Origin: Bacteroidales bacterium
GTDB taxonomy: Bacteria > Bacteroidota > Bacteroidia > Bacteroidales > UBA932
Reading direction: 5' to 3'
Length of the DNA: 46,617 nucleotides
NCBI GenBank assembly: GCA_004554455.1
Contig: SFMG01000012.1
Location: forward strand, 1-46,617
Of this stretch, positions 1-7,508 are shown piece after piece. How positions within the stretch are numbered: the stretch's first letter is position 1; each line of letters starts with the position of its first letter. Under the pieces are notes generated by a model that saw only the letters and a program-made list of their open reading frames with translations, was not told the origin of the DNA and ran no database searches. Position numbers and translations under genes: made by a program.

Positions 1-89
1 CGCGCCGGGAGGCGATGTCCGCTCGCCAACAAAGATAAGATGTGGTCTTGATTTTTATTTAAACGGGCGTAAAATCGAAAGATTTTATG

Positions 90-97
90 TAAGTTTG
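90..97 (+). promoter_or_regulatory. candidate -7 box (TAAGTTTG)
   Basis: The octamer fits the Bacteroidetes sigma-ABfr -7 consensus TAnnTTTG and lies 31 bp before the start of the carboxyltransferase gene. No clear TTTG -33 element is seen 19 to 21 bp upstream, so support is from the -7 half only. The rest of 1-128 holds no recognisable gene. Confidence 0.4.
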
Positions 98-128
98 TCA
101 GCCAACACCATAGACAATATCGCACACA

Positions 129-1910
129 ATGGCTAAAGAAGTCGGTTTCTCCCTGGTTTACAGGGATATGTGGCAGTCCTCAGGCAGATATGTGCCGAGA
201 GTGGACCAGCTCAGGGAAGTTGCCCCCGCAATCATAAAAATGGGATGTTTCGACAGGGTCGAGACCAATGGAGGAGCGTTCGAACAGGTTAACCTGCTCT
301 TCGGAGAGAACCCCAACACGGCCGTCAGGGAATGGACACGCCCTTTCCACGAGGCCGGGATACGCACCCACATGCTCGAAAGGGGTCTGAACGCATTGAG
401 GATGAATCCTGTACCTGCAGATGTCAGGGAACTCATGTTCAAGGTAAAGAAGGCTCAGGGCACGGATATCTCCCGCTCATTCTGCGGACTCAACGACCAC
501 CGTAACCTCAGACTTTCGGTTGAATATGCAAAGAAGGCCGGAATGGTTTCCCAGGTGGCCCTCTCCATCACCAACTCCCCTGTCCACACGGTGGAATACT
601 ATATGGGCGTGGTCGATAAGGTCGTGGAATACGGCTGCGACGAAATATGCCTCAAGGACATGGCCGGAATCGGCCGTCCGAGCGTGCTGGGCAGACTGGT
701 CAGCGAGATAAAGAAAAAATATCCCCATATAATAGTGCAGTACCACGGCCACACCGGGCCGGGCTTCTCCCCTGCTTCGATGCTGGAGGTGGCCAGGGCC
801 GGCGCCGACTACCTCGACACCGCAGTGGAGCCGCTTTCCTGGGGAAAGGTGCACCCGGACATCATCACAGTGCGAGAGATGCTCAAGGCGGACGGCTTCC
901 TCGTGAAAGATCTGGATATGGACGCATATATGGAAGTGAGAAGCCTGACGCAGAAGTTCATAGACGACTTCCTCGGCTACTGGATAGACCCTAACAACTC
1001 CCACATGAGTTCCCTGCTCGTAGGCTGCGGACTTCCGGGCGGAATGATGGGCTCGATGATGGCGGACCTCCAGGGCGTGCACGGGGCTATCAATGCCGGG
1101 CTGCGCAAGCAGGGAAAGGCGGAGATCAATCTCGACCAGCTGATGGTCAAGCTCTTCCAGGAAGTCGAGTATGCCTGGCCGAGACTGGGTTACCCGCCGC
1201 TGGTCACCCCTTTCAGCCAGTATGTCAAGAACACCGCCATACTCAACCTGATGAGCATTATGCAGGGCAAGCCGCGCTGGAGCAACATAGACAAGGACAC
1301 CTGGAATATGATACTCGGCAAAATGGGCAAGCTCCCGGGCGCTCTTGCACCGGAGATTGTGGCCCTTGCCAAAGAGAAGGGACTGGAATTCTACGAGGGC
1401 AACCCTCAGGACGCCTTCCCGGACGAACTGCCTAAGTTCCGCCAGATGATGAAAGAGGAGGGATGGGACGAAGGACAGGACCAGGAGGAGCTTTTCGAAT
1501 TCGCTATGCACGAGCGTCAGTACCGCGACTACCGCAGCGGAGTGGCCAAGGAACGCTTCAACAAGGATCTCGAGGAGCGTCGCGCCAAGGCCGGAGCCCC
1601 GAAGATTGTGGTAAGACCTGTCGTGGAGATGCCTAAGTTCGACATAGACTCCTTCGTTGCGGCACACCCGCACGCGATACCGCTCCAGGCTCCTGCGAAG
1701 GGACAGATTCTGTGGCAGCTGGACGTGGACGACCGCTCCACCGCGCCTGCAGTCGGCAGCGCCGTAAAGGCCGGGGACTGCGTGGGATATGTCCAGACAT
1801 ATTACGGAATGGAAGAGATTACGGCTGCCTGTGACGGCAGGATACTCGCGATATGCTCGAAGCAGGGCGAGAACGTGGTAAAGAACGAAATAACAGCATT
1901 CATAGGATAA
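129..1910 (+). CDS. biotin-dependent carboxyltransferase subunit (pyruvate/oxaloacetate carboxyltransferase type) with a degenerate biotinyl domain
   Basis: 593 aa. The N-terminal HMGL-like TIM barrel (about residues 5-270) carries the family signature YRDMWQS (D13, Q16), a Lys in CLKDMAG (K176) and the metal-binding pair in QYHGHTG (H206, H208). A PYC/OadA conserved region follows (about 290-490) and a biotinyl/lipoyl-like domain ends the protein (about 525-593). These proteins transfer CO2 between carboxybiotin and pyruvate/oxaloacetate or a related acceptor. Odd point: where biotinyl domains have the AMKM lysine, this protein reads TYYGMEE (557-563), with no lysine, so it probably cannot be biotinylated itself and would need a separate biotin carrier. 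The DNA is continuous in frame here, so this is not an obvious frameshift. The exact acceptor (pyruvate, oxaloacetate, methylmalonyl-CoA) cannot be settled from sequence. Its stop overlaps the next start (TAATG). Confidence 0.85.
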   Translation: MAKEVGFSLVYRDMWQSSGRYVPRVDQLREVAPAIIKMGCFDRVETNGGAFEQVNLLFGENPNTAVREWTRPFHEAGIRTHMLERGLNALRMNPVPADVRELMFKVKKAQGTDISRSFCGLNDHRNLRLSVEYAKKAGMVSQVALSITNSPVHTVEYYMGVVDKVVEYGCDEICLKDMAGIGRPSVLGRLVSEIKKKYPHIIVQYHGHTGPGFSPASMLEVARAGADYLDTAVEPLSWGKVHPDIITVREMLKADGFLVKDLDMDAYMEVRSLTQKFIDDFLGYWIDPNNSHMSSLLVGCGLPGGMMGSMMADLQGVHGAINAGLRKQGKAEINLDQLMVKLFQEVEYAWPRLGYPPLVTPFSQYVKNTAILNLMSIMQGKPRWSNIDKDTWNMILGKMGKLPGALAPEIVALAKEKGLEFYEGNPQDAFPDELPKFRQMMKEEGWDEGQDQEELFEFAMHERQYRDYRSGVAKERFNKDLEERRAKAGAPKIVVRPVVEMPKFDIDSFVAAHPHAIPLQAPAKGQILWQLDVDDRSTAPAVGSAVKAGDCVGYVQTYYGMEEITAACDGRILAICSKQGENVVKNEITAFIG

Positions 1911-2797
1911 TGACAGAGAACTACAACAGGCAGCTGACTCCGCAGCAGAAGGAGAAGCTCAGGAAAGTGAAGAGGCTCGCCCTCGATATGGACGGTACCA
2001 TTTACCTTGGCAGCAGGCTTTTCCCTTTCACACTGGACTTTCTCAAGGAGATGAGAGAGAACGGGATAGGTTATTCCTTCCTGACAAACAACCCGAGCAA
2101 GTCGGTGGCGGATTATCTGCACAAGCTTGAGAATATGGGAATCGAGGCATCGGAGGACAATATGTACACCACCTCCCTTGCAGCGATAGACTACATCAAG
2201 ACCCACTATCCTGAGGCAAAAAGGCTTTTCCTGCTGGGTACTCCGAGTATGATAAGCCAGTTCGAGAAGGCCGGATTCATTTCCTGTGCCGACGATCCCG
2301 CCGACGTGCCGGACGTACTCGTGGTCGCCTTCGACATGACCCTCAGCTACGACAGACTCTGCAGGGCCACGTGGTGGGCCTCCCGGGGCATTCCTTACAT
2401 AGCCACGAATCCGGACAGGGTCTGCCCTACCGACCAGCAGCTGGTACTGGTGGACTGCGGTTCCATCTGCAAGTGCATTGAGCACGCCTGCGGACGCAAG
2501 CCGGACATAGTGCTCGGCAAACCGGATCCGAATATGCTCTACGGCATCATGCAGAGCCACGGCCTTGCAAGCGAAGAGATTGCGATGGTGGGCGATCGTA
2601 TCTACACCGACACCGCAACAGCCCACAACGCCGGGGCGGTGGGAGTGCTGGTGCTTTCCGGGGAGACCACCCTGGAGACTGCCCTCGCAGTGGCCGAAGA
2701 TGCCCGAACAAACCCGAACCCTGAGTTCTACCCGCCCGACTTCATAGTCAGGGACATCAAGGAACTTGGAGAACTTCTGCTTGAAGCAAGAAAATAG
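1910..2797 (+). CDS. HAD-superfamily phosphatase, NagD/class IIA type
   Basis: 295 aa when started at the ATG that overlaps the upstream stop (TAATG); an in-frame ATG 57 bp upstream lies inside the carboxyltransferase gene and would add a non-conserved extension. HAD motif I is LDMDGTIY (D26, D28), followed by the NagD-type TNNPSKS motif II segment, motif III LGKPDPNM (K204) and motif IV MVGDRIYTD (D229, D234). The cap lies between motifs II and III, as in sugar-phosphate and p-nitrophenyl phosphatases of this class. Substrate unknown. Translational overlap suggests co-expression with the upstream gene. Confidence 0.88.
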   Translation: MTENYNRQLTPQQKEKLRKVKRLALDMDGTIYLGSRLFPFTLDFLKEMRENGIGYSFLTNNPSKSVADYLHKLENMGIEASEDNMYTTSLAAIDYIKTHYPEAKRLFLLGTPSMISQFEKAGFISCADDPADVPDVLVVAFDMTLSYDRLCRATWWASRGIPYIATNPDRVCPTDQQLVLVDCGSICKCIEHACGRKPDIVLGKPDPNMLYGIMQSHGLASEEIAMVGDRIYTDTATAHNAGAVGVLVLSGETTLETALAVAEDARTNPNPEFYPPDFIVRDIKELGELLLEARK

Positions 2798-2812
2798 AAG
2801 CGATATGCAGGT

Positions 2813-2832
2813 CTGCGGCGTACCCGCCACAG
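2813..2832. other. short inverted repeat between HAD gene and radC
   Basis: CTGCGGCG / CGCCACAG with a TACC loop forms a 7-bp stem with one mismatch. No T-tract follows, so it is not a classical terminator; it may attenuate or simply punctuate the two genes. Confidence 0.3.
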
Positions 2833-2836
2833 TCAA

Positions 2837-3523
2837 ATGAAAATCAAAGACTTATGCTGCGATGAGCAGCCTCGGGAGAAGATGCTCCGCTTGGGGCCCG
2901 GCTCCCTGTCCAACGCCGAACTCCTGGCTATTCTGTTCAGGACCGGAGACGGAAAATCAAATGCGGTCGAATTGGGGCGTGGCCTGCTTCTGAAAGCGGG
3001 CCAGAGCCTTGGTGAACTGTCCAACTGGTCGGTGGACCGGCTTGTGCAGGAGAATGGGATAGGACCCGTCAAGGCGCTGACCGTCAGCGCCTGCTTCGAG
3101 CTTGCCCGCCGCTGGTTCTCGGAGAACCGCGGAGGGCGACGGGTCCGTATCTGCAATTCCACCCAGGCCTATGAGGCCATATCCCCCACGATGAAGTCGG
3201 TGCAACACGAAGAGTGCTGGGCGCTCTTCCTCAACCGGGCCTACGAATTGTGCGCAATGGAAAAGATGACGTCGGGAGGGCTGACACAGACCACGATGGA
3301 GAGCAGGGGCATAGTGAAGAAAGCCATAGAGAAAAATGCCACCGCTGTCATACTGGTGCATAACCACCCGTCCGGGAATCCGCTCCCGGGCAAATCTGAC
3401 CTGGAGTGTACAGGAATGCTGAAGAGCGCCCTGGCCAATTTTGACATCACACTGATGGACCACATAATAGTCTGCGACAACTGCTGGTACAGTTTCGCAG
3501 ACGAAGTGGTGCACAATAAATGA
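2837..3523 (+). CDS. radC: RadC family JAB/MPN-domain protein
   Basis: 228 aa. The N-terminal helix-hairpin-helix-like region includes ENGIGPVKA (about 72-80). The C-terminal JAMM metallo-domain has VHNHPSGNPLPGKSD with the expected H175, H177 and D188. Length matches the family. Despite the historical name, RadC is not an established DNA-repair enzyme and its biochemical role is uncertain. The gene is convergent with rpoN; only 40 bp separate the stops. Confidence 0.92.
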   Translation: MKIKDLCCDEQPREKMLRLGPGSLSNAELLAILFRTGDGKSNAVELGRGLLLKAGQSLGELSNWSVDRLVQENGIGPVKALTVSACFELARRWFSENRGGRRVRICNSTQAYEAISPTMKSVQHEECWALFLNRAYELCAMEKMTSGGLTQTTMESRGIVKKAIEKNATAVILVHNHPSGNPLPGKSDLECTGMLKSALANFDITLMDHIIVCDNCWYSFADEVVHNK

Positions 3524-3531
3524 TTTCCGGG

Positions 3532-3581
3532 AACTTATCAAAGTTCCTTGCGGAGCAAACTTATCAGAGTTCCTTGCGGAG
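3532..3581. repeat. 26-bp-period tandem duplication spanning the rpoN stop codon
   Basis: Two 24-nt copies at 3532-3555 and 3558-3581 differ at one base. On the minus strand each copy encodes the end of RpoN plus stop (CGCAAGGAACTCTGA and CGCAAGGAACTTTGA). The copy nearer radC is therefore a duplicated gene end lying beyond the functional stop. Confidence 0.9.
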
Positions 3582-4967
3582 ACGGGCTGTAGGGATGCCG
3601 AGCTGGTCACGGTACTTGGCGACGGTCCTGCGGGCCACCTTGTAGCCCTTCTCCTCCATCAAGGTAACGAGACGGTCGTCGGTGAGCGGCTTGCGCTTGT
3701 CCTCCTCGCCTATGAGTTCGCCGAGCACCTTCTTGAGCTCACGGGTCGAAACCTCCTTGCCCGACTGGTCTGCGAGTCCTTCGGAGAAGAAATATTTCAG
3801 CGGATAGACTCCGAAATGGGTCTCTATGTACTTGCTGTTCACAACCCTGGATATGGTGGAGATGTCGAAGCCGGTCTTCTCCGCTATATCCTTGAGTACC
3901 ATCGGTTTAAGATTGGATTCATCGCCGTCTACGAAGTAGTCGTGCTGGAAATCCAGTATGGCCTGCATAGTCTTGGAAAGGGTGTTGTAACGCTGCTTGA
4001 CCGCCTCTACGAACCACTTTGCCGAATCGAGTTTCTTCTTCACGAATGCAGCGGCCTCCTTGGCCTCCCTGTCTTCGGAAGAAGCAGCCTGAAGGAGTAT
4101 GTTCGCATATTTGCGGTTCACCTTCAGTTCCGGTATATTGAAGCGGGGCATATCGAAGCCGAGTGTCCCGTTCTCGTAGTTCAGGATGAAGTCCGGCACT
4201 ATCTGCTGGGCCTGGTCGTTGTAAGAATCATCGATCTGACCACCCGGAGACGGGTTGAGTTTGGAGATTCTCTTGACCGCATCCCTGAATTCCTCCTCGC
4301 TCAGGCCCAGACGCGAGATAATCTTCTGGAAATGCCTGGAAGTGAATTCGTTGTAATAATCCCTGAGTATGGTTCTGGATATCTCACCCAAACGGCTGGT
4401 GTCCGTTTCAAGCTGGAGCAGGAGGCATTCGCGGAGATCCCGCGCTCCTACGCCTGCCGGATCGAAGCCCTGTATGACGCGGAGCATGCGCAAGGCCTCC
4501 TCATCCGTAGTCATTATATTGGCCCTGAAGGCCATATCATCCACTATCTTGTCGATCGACGAGGAGAGGTAGCCCCTGTCGTCGAGACTGCCTATGAGGA
4601 AAGCAGCCACCTGACGTTCGTGCTCGCTGATATCGCAATAGCCCAGCTGGTCCATCAGACTCTGGGTAAAGCTCTCTTTCACGGAGAAAGTGTTGTACTG
4701 GGGTCTCTCGTCCTTCCCGTAATTGTTGACATACAGTTTGTAGGACGGAGTGTCATCAGCCTTGTACTCGTCCAGAGAAACGTCCTTGGACTTGGAATCC
4801 TCCAATGAAGTATCCTCCTCGAGCACAGGGTTCTCCTCCAGTTCCTTGCGTTTGCGCTGCTCAAGCTCCTGTATCGGGAGCTCGATAAGCTTGATCGTCT
4901 GTATCTGGAGGGGCGAAAGCTTCGTCTGAAGCTTCAGTTCCAAACCTAATCCCTGTCCCTGCATCAT
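3564..4967 (-). CDS. rpoN: RNA polymerase sigma-54 factor
   Basis: 467 aa. The N-terminal activator-interacting region is Gln/Leu-rich (LELKLQTKLSPLQIQTIKLI). An acidic linker follows (about 45-60), then the core-binding domain, an HTH region (DIAEKTGFDISTISRVVNSK) and the diagnostic RpoN box ARRTVAKYR at 445-453 near the C-terminus. Length is normal. Sigma-54 recognises -24/-12 promoters and needs AAA+ activators; none is encoded in this window. The gene is third in a minus-strand set after the LEA lipoprotein and SPOR genes, 12 bp from the latter. Two adjacent ATG codons (4967, 4964) can both serve as start. Confidence 0.97.
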   Translation of the reverse strand: MMQGQGLGLELKLQTKLSPLQIQTIKLIELPIQELEQRKRKELEENPVLEEDTSLEDSKSKDVSLDEYKADDTPSYKLYVNNYGKDERPQYNTFSVKESFTQSLMDQLGYCDISEHERQVAAFLIGSLDDRGYLSSSIDKIVDDMAFRANIMTTDEEALRMLRVIQGFDPAGVGARDLRECLLLQLETDTSRLGEISRTILRDYYNEFTSRHFQKIISRLGLSEEEFRDAVKRISKLNPSPGGQIDDSYNDQAQQIVPDFILNYENGTLGFDMPRFNIPELKVNRKYANILLQAASSEDREAKEAAAFVKKKLDSAKWFVEAVKQRYNTLSKTMQAILDFQHDYFVDGDESNLKPMVLKDIAEKTGFDISTISRVVNSKYIETHFGVYPLKYFFSEGLADQSGKEVSTRELKKVLGELIGEEDKRKPLTDDRLVTLMEEKGYKVARRTVAKYRDQLGIPTARLRKEL

Positions 4968-4979
4968 TCCTAAAGATTG

Positions 4980-5549
4980 CTAATATTGGAAATAATCTAC
5001 CTTCCTGAGCACCTTCACCGTGTCGAGCACATAGGAGTGTTCCTTGTCTATTACCGGAAAATTGATGCTTTCCCTGACTATGAAGGCTGATGGATATTCG
5101 CCTTTGATGCTGTTGAGCAACTGCATAGCATCGGTGCGGCTGCGGAAGTCACCGACCGTGACCTTGAAATAAGGGTTCACATAACTGCGGTAGGCAGCGT
5201 AGCCGGGGTGCGAAGCCAGAAAGGATTTCAGCACTGCCTCCGAAGCGGCACGCGAACTCTGGCTGTTATCAAAGAATATGCGGACCCTGTAACCCTGTAT
5301 AGCGCGGCTGCGGTTGCGGTTGAGATGGCCGGCGAATGCATCGCTTATGTTCTGCGACTGATGTACCTTCACTTCCCTGAGCACGTCCGTGCCCACAAGG
5401 GAGGAGTCGAGCTGCGCGACAGGCACATAGACTAGCGAATCGACCAGTTCATAGCCCTCCGGAAGGGTCCTGCGGTCCTGGGCGCGGGAAACGCCTGCGA
5501 CCATCAGGAGGCAGCATATTACGGATATTATATAAATGTTTCTTCTCAT
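4980..5549 (-). CDS. secreted SPOR-domain protein
   Basis: 189 aa. It begins with a signal peptide (hydrophobic ISVICCLLMVAGVSRAQ, likely cleavage after residue 23-24). The C-terminal half (about 95-175: GYRVRIFFDN, YFKVTVGDFRS, AMQLLNSIK) matches the beta-alpha-beta SPOR fold that binds denuded peptidoglycan glycans at division sites. The middle segment (about 25-90) is unrecognised. It lies between the LEA-like lipoprotein and rpoN on the same strand. The start codon falls inside the second copy of a 21-bp tandem duplication. Confidence 0.8.
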   Translation of the reverse strand: MRRNIYIISVICCLLMVAGVSRAQDRRTLPEGYELVDSLVYVPVAQLDSSLVGTDVLREVKVHQSQNISDAFAGHLNRNRSRAIQGYRVRIFFDNSQSSRAASEAVLKSFLASHPGYAAYRSYVNPYFKVTVGDFRSRTDAMQLLNSIKGEYPSAFIVRESINFPVIDKEHSYVLDTVKVLRKVDYFQY

Positions 5550-5587
5550 ATTTCCACTTCTTCAAATCATATTTCCACTTCTTCAAA
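5546..5587. repeat. perfect 21-bp tandem duplication at a stop/start junction
   Basis: 5546-5566 and 5567-5587 are identical. On the minus strand each copy ends GGAAATATGA. One copy holds the stop of the LEA-like gene and the other the start of the SPOR gene; a single copy would give an ATGA overlap, so the duplication has pulled the two genes apart by 17 bp while leaving both proteins intact. Confidence 0.95.
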
Positions 5588-6040
5588 GAGTTCGTTCAAC
5601 GGTACGTCCTTCTTGCGCAGGGTGACGTGGCCTCCGCCCCTTATCTTCACAGACGCCGAATAGCTTATGCTGTACTCAGCCATATTGAAGTTCTTCACCA
5701 GCGCCAGCACTGAGAAGAGACTCACTCCATCGCTCAGCCTGGCCTGTCCCTTCAGGCTATATTCAGCCACCATCCTGGGTTTGACCGTCACCGGCTCGGT
5801 GGTCACGAAGGTGCCCAGGGACTTGCCGTGGCGGAAGAGCTCCGCCTCCACGTCATAAACCGTAAACTGCAGGGCGGGGTTGTCCACTCCAAGTTTCAAT
5901 ACAAGGTCCAGGCCACGGAAGCCCACCGGAGTATATGATTCCACAGCCCATGAGGTCAGGTGTATCTCCTTTATCTTGGAGCAGGAGCTGGAAAGTGCCA
6001 CCAACAGCAACAGGACAACTATTCTTTTAAAACATTTCAT
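5567..6040 (-). CDS. LEA14/WHy-like lipoprotein
   Basis: 157 aa. A lipoprotein signal peptide ends in the lipobox LSSSC (C20). The rest is a single beta-rich domain resembling the LEA-14/WHy family (VESYTPVGFRGLDLVLKLGV, then NPALQFTVYDVEAELF), which in bacteria forms small extracytoplasmic beta-sandwich proteins of unknown function. First gene of the minus-strand trio with SPOR and rpoN. A purine-rich AAGGAG precedes the start, one of the few SD-like sequences in the window. Confidence 0.75.
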   Translation of the reverse strand: MKCFKRIVVLLLLVALSSSCSKIKEIHLTSWAVESYTPVGFRGLDLVLKLGVDNPALQFTVYDVEAELFRHGKSLGTFVTTEPVTVKPRMVAEYSLKGQARLSDGVSLFSVLALVKNFNMAEYSISYSASVKIRGGGHVTLRKKDVPLNELFEEVEI

Positions 6041-6082
6041 TCAATTCATTCTCCTTTATTCAGCGAATCGCCGATTGTATCG

Positions 6083-6090
6083 CAAAAATA
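6083..6090 (-). promoter_or_regulatory. candidate -7 box (TATTTTTG) for the LEA-SPOR-rpoN unit
   Basis: Read on the minus strand the octamer fits TAnnTTTG and lies about 43 bp before the LEA-like start. A T-rich stretch lies about 19 bp upstream, where TTTG would be expected, but it lacks the G. Confidence 0.45.
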
Positions 6091-6204
6091 ATAAAAATGT
6101 GCTAACCTTAAAAGCTTTCACCGCGTCTCCTTCGTGACTGCCTGTAGTAAAACCACGGGGGAGCGGCGGAAGACTGCACCAGAAGTCGGCCACGGGGAGC
6201 GGCA

Positions 6205-6268
6205 GGGACAGGTGCCACTCCGGCGGCTTTTTACTTAGGATTATGCCGCCTCCGTGGCACTCTGTCCC
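6205..6268. repeat. long hairpin with GC-rich stem
   Basis: GGGACAG (6205-6211), GTGCCAC (6212-6218) and GGCGGC (6222-6227) pair with GCCGCC (6245-6250), GTGGCAC (6254-6260) and CTGTCCC (6262-6268). There are 20 base pairs, one symmetric TCC/TCC internal loop, one bulged T and a 17-nt AT-rich loop. No U-tract follows. Confidence 0.8.
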
Positions 6269-6366
6269 CGCCTGCATCCGCCACGACATTCCGCAGGCTG
6301 GCCATTCTCTCTTGCCGCGACGGCCGCTGCAGGCGGGCCATTCCTCACTGCAGCAGCGATGACGCT

Positions 6367-6697
6367 GCATCGATTCGCAAGTCTGGGCTTGAAATCAAGA
6401 ATCGATGCACGAAAGAGGGCGTAAACGGGGAAAAGCTTACATCGATTCCCAAGTCTGGCCCTGAAATCAAGAATCGATGCACGAAAGAGGACTTAAACGG
6501 GGAAAAGCTTACATCGATTCCCAAGTCTGGCCCTGAAATCAAGAATCGATGCATGAAAGAGGGCTTAAACAGGCAAAACCTTGCATCGATTCGCAAGTCT
6601 GGCCCTGAAATCAAGAATCGATGCACGAAAGAGGACATAAACAGGCAAAACCCTGCAGTGATTCCCAAATTAACCCCATGAAATCCGGAATCACTGC
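6367..6697. repeat. family A array: five 72-bp tandem hairpin repeats
   Basis: Hairpins start at 6367, 6439, 6511, 6583 and 6655, an exact 72-bp period made of a 42-bp hairpin and a 30-bp linker with a conserved ACGAAAGAGG start. The stem is GCATCGATTC / GAATCGATGC around a 22-nt loop that itself contains CTTGAAATCAAG or CCTGAAATCAAG. The fifth unit has GCAGTGATTCC / GGAATCACTGC, meaning both arms changed together. Confidence 0.95.
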
Positions 6698-6745
6698 AAC
6701 AGCTGACCAATCTCAACCTCGATTTTGGCTGTCTTTGTGAATGAA

Positions 6746-7140
6746 CTGCAGGCGGGCCATTCTTCTTTGCAGCGACGAAGATTAGAATCAGATACGAAAG
6801 ATCGTTGTCGCGACAGCCGCTGCAGGCGAAACCATTCTCTGTTGCCGCAAAAAAAAATTAGAATCGGCCGCGGACCTCGTTGTGCGACAGCCGCTGCAGG
6901 CGGGACCATTCTTCTTTGCGGCTATGAAGAATAGAATCGGACGCGGAAAATTGTTGTCGCGACAGCCGCTGCAGGCGAGCCATTCTTCCTTGCGGCTACG
7001 AAGAATAGAATCGGACGCGAAACATCGTTGCCGCAACAACTGCTGCAGGCGGAACCATTCTTCCTTGCGGATACGAAGAATAGAATCGGAAGCGGAACAT
7101 CGTTGTCGCAACAACTGCTGCAGGCGAAACCATTCTCCCC
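6746..7140. repeat. family B array: six 74-75-bp tandem repeats
   Basis: Each unit begins with CTGCAGGCG; occurrences are at 6746, 6820, 6894, 6969, 7043 and 7118. Units contain CCATTCT followed in most by a small hairpin (ATTCTTC / GAAGAAT), then ATAGAATCGGA and a palindromic TGTCGCGACA or GTTG-CCG-CAAC segment. A partial copy lies at 6303-6340, and diverged fragments at 40868-40985 (opposite strand) and 42441-42480. Confidence 0.9.
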
Positions 7141-7142
7141 TT

Positions 7143-7184
7143 GCATCGATTCGCAAGTCTAGGCCTGAAATCAAGAATCGATGC
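7143..7184. repeat. single family A hairpin joined to element C
   Basis: GCATCGATTC / GAATCGATGC with the usual loop. It directly precedes element C, the same order as on the opposite strand at the right end of the window. Confidence 0.9.
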
Positions 7185-7400
7185 AGGAAGCAGCACATTC
7201 CCCAGCACGCGTTCATCACGCGTTGACGACGCGTCTTGCCTTGGATGTTTTACATGGGGATGGGCTTGACGCAGGTTCGGCAGTGGCGGCAAAAGCGGGT
7301 GATGATGCGCCCGGAGGCGGCATTTCCCTATGTTTTTGCCGCCGAGGGTGCGCAGCACCCGCCAAACAAGCCGCCACGCTCAACGACCCGCCGCCACAAA
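7185..7400 (+). repeat. family C structured element, left copy
   Basis: About 215 bp shared, in inverted orientation, with 46262-46476. It includes a 10-bp inverted repeat GGCGGCAAAA (7285-7294) / TTTTGCCGCC (7334-7343) that encloses a smaller hairpin GGGTG / CGCCC, followed by hairpin GGGTGC-GCA-GCACCC and the motif GCCGCCACGCTCAACGACCC. The two copies differ by substitutions and a one-base indel (segment before GACGCAGGTTCG), which argues against a protein-coding role. Confidence 0.85.
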
Positions 7401-7496
7401 ACCAACCGAAGCCGCCACGCTCAACATCCCGCCACGCTGAACGGGCAGTTCCGCAAGCAAAAAACAGGACCACGATGATTAAAAGACAAAAAGTAA

Positions 7497-7504
7497 TATC
7501 TTTG
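7497..7504 (+). promoter_or_regulatory. possible -7 box (TATCTTTG) upstream of miaB
   Basis: Fits TAnnTTTG but sits only 4 bp before the miaB ATG, so a transcript starting the usual 5-9 nt downstream would be leaderless. No -33 element is visible. Confidence 0.25.
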
Positions 7505-7508
7505 TAGT

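Larger units (their letters stand above)
6091..7496. other. 1.4-kb gene-free repeat region
   Basis: No credible protein gene is seen between the LEA-like gene and miaB. The stretch holds a long hairpin (6205-6268), a five-unit 72-bp array of family A (6367-6697), a six-unit 74/75-bp array of family B (6746-7140), one more A hairpin (7143-7184) and an element C (7185-7400). Open frames here are by-products: the A array stays open because its 72-bp period is a multiple of three. Confidence 0.85.

Noticed and set aside
1853..1909. Upstream start for the HAD phosphatase
   Set aside because: It would extend into the carboxyltransferase gene; the TAATG overlap start gives the family's usual N-terminus.
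6367..6697. CRISPR array
   Set aside because: The 30-bp linkers between hairpins are nearly identical, not unique spacers, and no cas gene is present.
6345..7219. Several open frames with repeating peptides in the intergenic arrays
   Set aside because: They follow the 72-bp period (a multiple of three) of hairpin repeats, exist on both strands and carry no start or domain evidence.
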